DNA from: Symbiodinium natans
Lineage: Eukaryota; Sar; Dinophyceae; Suessiales; Symbiodiniaceae
Direction: 5' to 3'
Assembly (NCBI GenBank): GCA_905221605.1
Contig: CAJNDS010000357.1
Location: 62,001-126,000, forward strand
DNA length: 64,000 nt
Positions 55,940 to 64,000 of this stretch are shown here, one piece after another. Under the pieces are notes generated by a model. It was given only the letters and a program-made list of their open reading frames with translations, made no database searches and was not told where the DNA came from. The translations under genes were made by a program, and so were the position numbers. Position 1 is the stretch's first letter, and every line of letters starts with the position of its first letter.

Positions 55940-56172
55940 GTGTTGCAAATATTCGTCCATGATGATCTTTGCCGTGTGCTGCGTAGGGAGAGAGCGGAGA
56001 CGGAAGAGTCGGAAGAGTTTCTCGCAGACGACCTCACATCTGCTTTGGAGGTTGAAGAGCATCTGCACCGCATGTTGATTTCGCAGCGGTGTAAAGCCTC
56101 GCAATGCTTGTGCGAATTGCATTCGCCACTCTGAGGCAGCACTTCGAGCAGATAGTCGGAGCCTTGCCAAGA
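55940..56172 (+). CDS. Candidate upstream exons of the coiled-coil gene
   Basis: A segment at about 55950-56090 reads VLRRERAETEESEEFLADDL and TSALEVEEHLHRMLISQR, acidic and helical. After an ACTCTGAG acceptor at 56135 a short segment reads QHFEQIVGALPRQG, which resembles HHVEQTVGRLAKQW in each unit of the downstream tandem array. The opposing minus frame (55781-56170) is also open. A GCAGGAAGC nonamer repeat lies just upstream at 55850-55889. Confidence 0.35.
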
Positions 56173-56265
56173 CAGGGACGAGCAGTGTAGCGAGCCTTGA
56201 TGATGTGATTCAGGCTGCGCATGGCACCTCCAGATCAATGTGGCTCGGCATGAAAGTCTTCATAT
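56130..56265. repeat. Diverged outlying copy of the 420-bp unit
   Basis: GATTCAGGCTGCGCATGGC, CACCTCCAGATCAATG and CTCGG follow in the same order as GATTCAGGTTCCGCGTGAC, CACCTCCGACTCAGTG and CTCGG in the array, preceded by the GAGCAGA..GTCGG..CTTG..CAAG word series. It is an older copy lying outside the homogeneous array. Confidence 0.55.
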
Positions 56266-56651
56266 GCTTTTCAACGGTAACTTGGGGCTCGGGTAAGATT
56301 GATGCAACATTCAGCGGCTTTGAACGCGGCATCCACCCTGGTGCCCCACGATCTTAGCCTGTCCAGCTTATCTTCACGCCTAGACTTAGCATGACTACAC
56401 CTGATTGCCCAACCCCAGTCTGCCCTGTTCTGCCTCACAGCACACTGGCCGGTCCAACGCTTCCTCATCTACACACATGACTTCTCATGCGAAGCCCTAA
56501 GCCCCCCAAACCCTTCCCTGTTGCGTTGAAATTCCTGCATATTCTTGCATCACTTTGGCCTGGGAACCCATTCCAGATTCATAGCCTACCCCCGGCATCC
56601 AGACGACAATTCACCAATGGGTATGCAAGAGCGGCAAGAAGCCACTGCGCA

Positions 56652-58447
56652 GGGAGATCATGGAGGATGCCCACGACGCTATGTCCGCAACAGCCGGGCC
56701 CGCCCCTGCTGCAACGGGTGAAGAGCTGCTTGATTTGGAATCAGTTCACAAAGCATGGGGCCAAACGGGGTATCATAGCTTCGAGGACTGATGTTGGGAC
56801 GTCACGTGTAGACATGACGCAAGAACTTAGATTGTTCTCACCTATCTAAGGCACCACGTTGAGCAGACGGTTGGGCGCTTGGCAAAGCAGTGGGAAGGCT
56901 AGTGAATGCAGCTAGCATTCGCCACGTTGGCGATGCGATTCAGGTTCCGCGTGACACCTCCGACTCAGTGCGACTCGGTGGCAAGTTTGTGAGATGCATC
57001 GAGACACGAATAATTTTGGCCTGCGCAGGGACATGTGTGGCATCATGCAAACGGCTGCATTCACTGCACAGGGAGATCATGGAGGATGCCCACGACGCTG
57101 TATCCGCAACAGCCGGGCCCGCCCCTGCTGCAACGGGTGAAGAGCTGCTGGATTTGGAATCAGTTCACAAAGCATGGGGCCAGACGGGGTATCATAGCTT
57201 CGAGGACTGATGTTGGGACGTCACGTGTAGACATGACGCAAGAACTTAGATTGTTCTCACCTATCTAAGGCACCACGTTGAGCAGACGGTTGGGCGCTTG
57301 GCAGAGCAGTGGGAAGGCTAGTGAATGCAGCTAGCATTCGCCACGTTGGCGATGCGATTCAGGTTCCGCGTGACACCTCCGACTCAGTGCGACTCGGTGG
57401 CAAGTTTGTGAGATGCATCGAGACACGAATAATTTTGGCCTACGCAGCGACATGTGTGGCATCATGCAAACGGCTGCATCCACTGCACAGGGAGATCATG
57501 GAGGATGCCCACGACGCTATGTCCGCAACAGCCGGGCCCGCCCCTGCTGCAACGGGTGAAGAGCTGCTTGATTTGGAATCAGTTCACAAAGCATGGGGCC
57601 AAACGGGGTATCATAGCTTCTGCAGGCAATGCAGAGGAGTGATGTGGGGACGTCACTTGTAGACATGATGCAAGAACTTTGAACGTTCTCACCTATCTAA
57701 GGCACCACGTTGAGCAGACGGTTGGGCCCTTGGCAGAGCAGTGGGACGGCTAGTGAATGCAGCTAGCATTCGGCATCATTCAGCGCTGGCCGCACGTTGG
57801 CGATGCGACTCAGGTTCCGCGTGACACCTCCGACTCAGTGCGACTCGGTGGCAACTTTGTGAGACACGAATTTTGGCCTGCCCAGCGGAGCGTGTGGCAT
57901 CATGCAAACGGCTGCATCCAGTGCACAGGGAGATCATGGAGGATGCCCACGACGCTGTATCCGCAACAGCCGGGCCCGCCCCTGCTGCAACGGGTGAAGA
58001 GCTGCTTGATTTGGAATCAGTTCCAAGCATGGGGACTTGTGGGGTATCATGAGCTTGCGACAGCTTCTGCAGGCAATGCAGAGGAGTGATGTGGGGACGT
58101 CACTTGTAGACATGATGCAAGAACTTTGAACGTTCTCACCTATCTAAGGCACGACGTTGAGCAGACGGTTGGGCCCTTGGCAGAGCAGTGGGACTAGCAT
58201 TCGGCATCATTCAGCACTGGCCGCACGTTGACGATTCGATTCAGGTTCCGCGTGACACCTCCGACTCAGTGCGACTCGGTGGCAAGTTTGTGAGATTCGT
58301 CCTGCCCAGCGGAGCGTGTGGCATCATGCAAACGGCTGCATCCACTGCACAGGGAGATCATGGAGGATGCCCACGACGCTGTATCCGCAACAGCCGGGCC
58401 CGCCCCTGCTGCAACGGGTGAAGAGCTGCTTGATTTGGAATCAGTCG
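56652..58447 (+). repeat. Tandem array of about 420-bp exon-bearing units
   Basis: Copies of GGGAGATCATGGAGGATGCC start at 56652, 57071, 57490, 57928 and 58352, giving spacings of 419, 419, 438 and 424. Each full unit holds a conserved open segment (EIMEDAHDA[M/V]SATAGP, APAATGEELLDLESV), an ACGTCACNTGTAGACATGA spacer, a second open segment (HHVEQTVGRLAKQW) and GATTCAGGTTCCGCGTGAC. The last copy is truncated and runs into the downstream gene. Copies 1 and 3 share variants (ATGTCC, GCTTGA, CCAAACG) that differ from copy 2, hinting at a higher-order pattern. The frame is open long enough to give several 70-117 codon reading frames, most of them wrong-frame shadows. Confidence 0.9.
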
Positions 58448-59420
58448 GTCAAGACAAGAGCTTGAGCGAGAATGCTATGCTGGGCTCTGCGAATGCCATT
58501 TGCAGCTAAGGAAGAGCAAGGTCGACGATCGAGGCTCGATGCGTCTTGAATCGTCAAGATGTTCCGATTATGGTGTTAATGGTGGTACGGTGTGTGCGTG
58601 GCCCGCATGGCTTTTCCGTCTCATTGCTTGCCTTCTGCAGCTTGCAGGTGAAGACCCTATCCAGCAGGTGAAAGCCGCAATTGCCGAGATGGAGTGCGGC
58701 ATTCTTCGCCGGCTAGAATATCTCGAAAACCAGGTTCTACTTCTTTCATCAGAGCTTGCAAAATGCCGTGAGCTCGTTTCTCCAACCGATCAACCTGTTG
58801 AGGACAGATTCGACTCGATGCGTGAGGCGTGTGAGGCTCTGCAGGCATCCATGGGCACCCTGGACCACAAGTTGGAAGACAGCATGCGCCAGCTCAAAGA
58901 GCAAGTCCGTCAGGCCCGCATGTCGAAGGTTCTCATCAACTCGTGGTGCCGACAGGCAGCAACGAAAATTGCAGACTGCGAAGAGGCCGTGTCGAAGATT
59001 GCCTCTGGCAAAGAGGAGGATGTGGTGCTCAATGCTGTTATGGGAAGAATCGGACAGGAAAAGACCGATCGTGAGGCTGACGTACAACTGATAAAGCGTG
59101 AGCTGCAGGAACTCAGAGCGGCGTGTTCCCTGCGACGTGTGGCCTCGACACGGAGTCCAGGTAGGCGAAACGCCTCGCCCAAGAACAGGCCGCTTTGCAG
59201 AAGGCAGGGCTGGTTTACCGCATCCTTGAGATCTTTGAACTCCCCTGCAGCTCGCCAAAACCAACAAGATCTGTCCACAAGCATTGACTTTGCCTCTCCG
59301 CCGAAGAACGTGCGGGATCTTGATCCTTCAAACGTCCAAGACCTGGTTCAGCAGGTCTCACAACAGATGCAGCCTCGAGTATCACATGCAGAAGCCTGGA
59401 GAGTGGACTTGCTGGACTAG
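58353..59420 (+). CDS. Coiled-coil protein, last two exons
   Basis: Exon 58353-58447 lies in the last array unit and follows CTGCACAG. It reads EIMEDAHDAVSATAGPAPAA and TGEELLDLESV, ending at a GTCAAG donor. The 200-base GT-AG intron (58448-58647) joins in phase to EDPIQQVKAAIAEMECGI. The long exon (58648-59420) continues LRRLEYLENQVLLLSSELAK, then LDHKLEDSMRQLKEQVRQAR, a heptad-rich coiled coil of about 150 residues. A basic Ser/Pro-rich linker (RSPGRRNASPKNR) and a C-terminal segment with DLVQQVSQQM follow, ending LLD-stop. Likely a structural or cytoskeletal protein. No family is recognised. Upstream exons may include array units and 55.9-56.2 kb. Confidence 0.6.
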
Positions 59421-60423
59421 TATCGCAAAAGGATCCTGCGACATGCTCTCAAAACAGAAAGAGGGCAAGACATGTGCTTACTTGGATATATTGGGCTGGG
59501 TTTGTTTCACTCTCCCGCCTGGCCGGCCTAGCCCCAAGGGTTTGTAACACTTTTGTAATGCTTCCTTCCGGCCTGGCGTCAAGTAGCTGAGAAGAAGATG
59601 AAGAAGCCTCAGCACATCAGAGTTTGGCACTGTCGGTCTAGTTGTACTGCTGTGCTCCCCTGCATGGCCGCTCACCTTTTTTTATCATGTCTCAGGTGTT
59701 AGTGCAACATAGAAGGACGAAGTGCAGAGGTTGGTTGAAAGCACTGCATTATGTTCAATCCTGGGAACTTGAGTATTGTGCACACTCCAAGTGCGCTGCT
59801 GCACACAATTTTCTAGAATCCTTGCAACCCTTACCGATCCATACACAGGAACCTTGAGGGAAGCTATCACCTACCTCGAGCCTCGAGCTCTGTGCGTAAA
59901 CACGAATGAAGTACGAGACACTGCTAGATTTTTCCGTACCCGGAGGAGCAAGCCAAGAACGCTGCGCACGCCGTTGCCAAACACTTGGGGCCTAAACCTT
60001 GACCCGTTGCGTATAAAACGGATCTCCGTGCAGCTTGGAGCATCTTGGTGCCTTGCACCCGTATTCTTTCTCAAATTGCATAGGGGCTTGGCCTCTTACC
60101 TTGAAGTCTGGGATACATTGGGATAGATTCCCGAGCTCCAAACACTTAGGATTGTAGGTTGAGGATCTTATAACCTAAGCCCGGCACCCAGCTGCACTTG
60201 GCTTACTTGGCTTGGAACAGGTCAGGCTGCGAGGAGCCAGATGTCAGTACCTTTTGGATAGTTTTTGGAGGCAGTATACTCTTCCCTCGGCAATCCAGGC
60301 AGATTACGCTCGGCTTAAACTGCTTGTTTTCTTCACCTTCGGTCGCACCTGTCCGGGACGGTCGATCGGGTCTGCAAACCAGTCTGCAGTCTTGTGGAGG
60401 TATGGTGGACTGGTGCACTGACC
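59421..60423. other. Spacer before the Ubl-DUF4116 gene
   Basis: Short frames on both strands have no motif. It presumably contains the 3' end of the coiled-coil gene and the promoter and leader-acceptor region of the next gene. I cannot point to a specific signal. Confidence 0.35.
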
Positions 60424-61698
60424 ATGTTCGATTTTGATTTCGATCGTCTCGAAGAAGAAAACCAGGACGGTAACAGCTTGTGTGGTTTTCTGGTTGTTGG
60501 ATTGGATGGCAGTGAGTATAACCTCACCCTCCCATCAAACACCACTGTGCGGGAGGTCAAGGCCTCCTTGGAAAAAGCGTATGGAATACCTGTCCTGGAA
60601 CAAAGAATATGTCATGCGAACGGTTTGCGCGAGTTGCCTGATCATTGCCGACTAACAGCGGCTGTCTGCCAGTTGTCTCTGGTTCGTGTGGAAGTGGACT
60701 GGTTCTCCCGACTGCAGCGCAACCCACTTGAGTTGTCCAATGCGCCGGCGTGCATCAGGGCAGACAAGGGCATGGTCCAACAAGCAGCGAAAAGAGATGT
60801 TTCTGCAATTGCCTATGCAGCTGCAGAGCTACGAGGAGATGAAGACTTTGCTGTGTACATGGCAAAAGAGAATGGAAATGCTCTTCGATACTTCAGCTCT
60901 GAGCTTCGACGAAATAGGGCGGTTGTACTGGCAGCAGTACACAATGCTGGTTCCATGCTGAAGTATGTGGATGAAACTCTCCAAGCTGATGAGGAGGTGG
61001 TCCTTGCAGCAGCTGGACAGGATGCGAAAGCTTTGATGCACGCCTCTCCAGACCTTGTTAAAGACACGGACTTCACAAGACGCGTGATCGCCAAGAATCG
61101 ACTTGCTGCGGAATATGTTCAATCTTTGGCACTCGACAGCCGTAGCCGGGAGTTGCAGCGAAGACAGGAAGAGGAAGACAAGCAGCGCTACGCGCGAGAC
61201 ATCGAGGATGCGAAGATTACTGTTGATGCCGCTTATGCTCTATACCAGCGCGGTGCGATTTTCCTCGATGCGAGATCCGAGCAGGAGTTCGACAGGAGCC
61301 ATATATCTGGGGCGCTTCCGTTTTCCGAACAGACGTCGGTGCTTCGAAGTGTCATCATGCAAAGGGGCTTGTCTGCGACCTTGGCATCTGATTCAGTGGT
61401 GCAGCGTTTGCGAGGCTCGTTGAGGGACACGGTTATCGTCTATAGCGACAATGGATCAGATGACATCAGCCTGGGCTACATAAGTCGGTGTGTCCGTGTT
61501 GCTCAGGAGCTACGTCGTGCCTGTCGCCTTGAACCGTCTTTAGGTAGCAGCCACAGGGTGCGTCGGCTACTTGGTGGACTGAACCAGTGGAAGCGGGCAG
61601 GGTATCCAACGAACGGCGAGCAGCGACTACTGATCAACAATAGTATTCTCCTGGAGGGAGGCATTCATGCGTGCTTGGGCCTGGAATCTGACATGTAG
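60424..61698 (+). CDS. Ubiquitin-like, DUF4116-repeat and rhodanese-like fusion protein
   Basis: A complete intronless gene of 424 codons, from ATG 60424 (MFDFDFDRLEEEN) to TAG. Residues about 20-95 form a ubiquitin-like beta-grasp (LDGSEYNLTLPSNTTVREVK, then LPDHCRLTAAVCQL). Residues about 105-225 hold three DUF4116 repeats, a helical repeat family expanded in protists: MVQQAAKRDVSAIAYAAAEL, AVYMAKENGNALRYFSSEL and VVLAAVHNAGSMLKYVDETL, plus a fourth weaker one. A charged helix (RRQEEEDKQRYARD) leads to a rhodanese-like domain, about 255-395, with FLDARSEQEFDRSHISGALP and RRLLGGLNQWKRAGYP. At the catalytic loop, where active rhodaneses have Cys, it reads VIVYSDNGSDD, so it is predicted to be catalytically dead. 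Function unknown; a ubiquitin-linked adaptor role is only inference. Confidence 0.8.
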   Translation: MFDFDFDRLEEENQDGNSLCGFLVVGLDGSEYNLTLPSNTTVREVKASLEKAYGIPVLEQRICHANGLRELPDHCRLTAAVCQLSLVRVEVDWFSRLQRNPLELSNAPACIRADKGMVQQAAKRDVSAIAYAAAELRGDEDFAVYMAKENGNALRYFSSELRRNRAVVLAAVHNAGSMLKYVDETLQADEEVVLAAAGQDAKALMHASPDLVKDTDFTRRVIAKNRLAAEYVQSLALDSRSRELQRRQEEEDKQRYARDIEDAKITVDAAYALYQRGAIFLDARSEQEFDRSHISGALPFSEQTSVLRSVIMQRGLSATLASDSVVQRLRGSLRDTVIVYSDNGSDDISLGYISRCVRVAQELRRACRLEPSLGSSHRVRRLLGGLNQWKRAGYPTNGEQRLLINNSILLEGGIHACLGLESDM

Positions 61699-61853
61699 TT
61701 GAGATGCCAGAAAAGAGCTGACCAGCATGTCCCTTTTGGGAACGGAGGTGCTGCATGCCCTTTGCATCCTTTTCCACTGGGCTTTCTGCATGGCATAGCT
61801 TCAAGCACGCAAGGCCATTCTGAGCTGAGTGCGAGGGATCCATTTGAGCGTGC

Positions 61854-62715
<862 letters not shown>

Positions 62716-63205
62716 TACGATCTTCGAGACATTTTGCAGCATCTCAAGTAGCAGAATCCCACCGACAAGGTATTTGTGACAGTATGTGAAAGGTGTGGCG
62801 GTAACATGCAGCATCTTTAGGTGGTCACGTATTTCTGAATCAGCATACCAAATTAGCCAGTGCGCTTCATAGCAATCAGGTCAAAAGACTCAGTCGAGCC
62901 AGCATGTTCAGGAGACCACGTTGGCGAGCGTAGCCTATACAGGTATGTGTACTTACCGGCATCATTAGCCTACCTCATCGCTTCATGGTATGTCCAGAAG
63001 TCGTGCGCTCAGTCCGAGCTTCAAAGCAAATGCCGTTTGACGGCTTTTTGCTTCTCATTCTTCGGCTAAAAGCCTTACTGTAGAGTTCGTGGTCTCACGG
63101 TCTCGGTATGGTCTGAGCCTGAGGGAAGCCGCCATATGAACGCATTGATCGCGACGTGGCTCGCCGCTACGAGCTCATCTCGCGCATCGGACGAGGGTCC
63201 CGGCC
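62716..63205. other. Stretch without a supported gene
   Basis: Ordinary sequence with a short open frame (62860-63069) and no motif. Confidence 0.35.
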
Positions 63206-63265
63206 CAGGGTTCAGGGCTCAAGGGCGAAGAGGATTCAAGGGTTCAGGGTTTAGGGGCTTAGAGA
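63206..63265. repeat. Degenerate TTTAGGG-like words
   Basis: CAGGGTTCAGGGCTCAAGGG, TTCAAGGGTTCAGGG and TTTAGGGGCTTAG occur in series. Another degenerate telomere-like patch. Confidence 0.65.
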
Positions 63266-63451
63266 AGTTTAAAGGCAGGGTCTCGCCTGAAAGGGTGAAG
63301 GAATGAGGGAGTTAAGGGTTGAGAATATTGGGGCCAGGATGAATGAAGGTCTTGCCTGCCTGCGCCATGTCAGGTGCTATGGCGTCGTATTTGAGGTCAT
63401 GCTCCGGGACTTTGCTTGCTTGATCTCTGTACAGTCACCTTTTCCCTGTCT

Positions 63452-63465
63452 CGCGCTCTCTCGCT

Positions 63466-63496
<31 letters not shown>

Positions 63497-64000
63497 ACTC
63501 TCTCTCACAGTTTGTGTTTCGACAATCGCAGAGCTGCTCTTGGAGGACCCTACCAAGTTCGATAAGTTTGCAATGAAGAAGGCAAGCACATGGAGTTCAG
63601 CATGACCAAAGGGGCCAAGATTCGAACGGCTCGAGCGGCATTTTTGTTTGGCCACGGGATGGCACCATGGCAAACTTTGCAGATGGCAGCCCCTGCCGAT
63701 CAAATGTGAGCAGGTTTTGTATGCCTTCAACAACTCAACGGATGCCCAGCGAACGTACAGAGAGGCCTGATGGGAAAGACCGTTGCCGTTGCACGAAGTA
63801 TCGGGGAGGCTCTGCTTCTGGAAGGTGTCATACCTCATGGAGTTCGGGAGCCACACAAATATCTTGTACGCACTGCGCTCAGTGTCTTTCACACACTCTT
63901 TCTTATCATCCGAGAGAGAAGAGCTCAGGTGCATGATGTGCTGGTCTCCGCTGATGACAAGCACCTTTACATCGCCCAAGCCCAAGTGTTGCCACTGAAA
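63452..64000 (+). CDS. 5' or middle exons of a gene cut by the right edge, unidentified
   Basis: A CT microsatellite (about 63455-63508) ends in CACAG at 63510, followed by an exon reading STIAELLLEDPTKFDKFAMK and ending AAG with a GCAAGC donor at 63582. Near 63690-63775 a segment reads CEQVLYAFNNSTDAQRTYRE, and near 63778-63925 GKTVAVARSIGEALLLEGVI, then HGVREPHKYLVRTALSVF. A last exon after GCTCAG (63929 to beyond 64000) reads VHDVLVSADDKHLYIAQAQV, which resembles a beta-propeller blade. A 202-codon minus frame over the same bases (63377-63985) is thought to be a shadow. Joins between the middle segments are unresolved and the family is uncertain. Confidence 0.35.

Noticed and set aside
56487-58089. 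Separate genes in the 70-117 codon frames of the 420-bp array
   Set aside because: Different frames of the same repeated DNA are open. Only the frame reading EIMEDAHDA is supported by an in-phase splice to the downstream exon.
63377-63985. 202-codon minus-strand frame
   Set aside because: Its C-terminal part reads through the CT microsatellite, and + strand exons with splice borders explain the same bases better. One frame of this length is expected by chance in 64 kb.

Overview
The window looks like nuclear DNA of a dinoflagellate, most plausibly a Symbiodiniaceae-like alga. Three things point there. A 15-nt match to the 3' part of the dinoflagellate trans-spliced leader lies at 16420-16434. 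Introns inferred from protein continuity use GC-AG and GA-AG as well as GT-AG borders, often with AG|G around the junction. TTTAGGG-type repeats, microsatellites and long non-coding stretches are scattered among small exons. There are no bacterial-style operons, ribosome binding sites, CRISPR arrays or complete rRNA genes.

Six loci are recognisable with fair confidence, all on the + strand: an Mpv17/PMP22-type membrane protein (8.1-8.5 kb), a TBC-domain Rab GAP (12.5-14.9 kb), a HEAT-repeat protein (3' exon, 23.3-23.8 kb), a kinesin-3-like motor with an FHA domain (25.3 to about 28.3 kb), a single-exon SDR dehydrogenase fused to two cupin-like domains (41.5-43.1 kb), and a single-exon ubiquitin-like/DUF4116/rhodanese-like fusion (60.4-61.7 kb). 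Weaker but supported loci are two tandem EF-hand exon clusters (37.2-39.8 kb) and a coiled-coil protein whose upstream exon sits in a roughly 420-bp tandem array (56.6-59.4 kb). Many short open segments with plausible splice borders are listed as low-confidence exons of unknown genes. Calls for these are inference from codon-like composition and border signals only.

Region by region: 0-12 kb is mostly non-coding with isolated candidate exons and one interstitial telomere-like tract. 12-15 kb is the TBC gene. 15-19.7 kb is compositionally distinct (purine tracts, GC-rich hairpins, the spliced-leader relic, a low-complexity ORF, three diverged hairpin modules) and looks like a mobile or retroposed element. 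20-30 kb carries the HEAT and kinesin genes. 30-31 kb holds a 0.7-kb CTA/CTG/CGA triplet tract. 31-37 kb is gene-poor. 37-43 kb holds the EF-hand and SDR-cupin loci. 43-56 kb has candidate exons, an AT-rich island and nonamer repeats. 56-62 kb holds the exon array, the coiled-coil gene and the Ubl-DUF4116-rhodanese gene, followed by a 0.85-kb GT tract. The right edge cuts a further multi-exon gene.

The genes do not form a pathway. The functions (vesicle traffic GAP, motor, Ca2+ sensors, metabolic enzyme) are ordinary eukaryotic ones. What is unusual is the genome architecture: spliced-leader recycling, structured tandem modules, exon duplication and unusual domain fusions.
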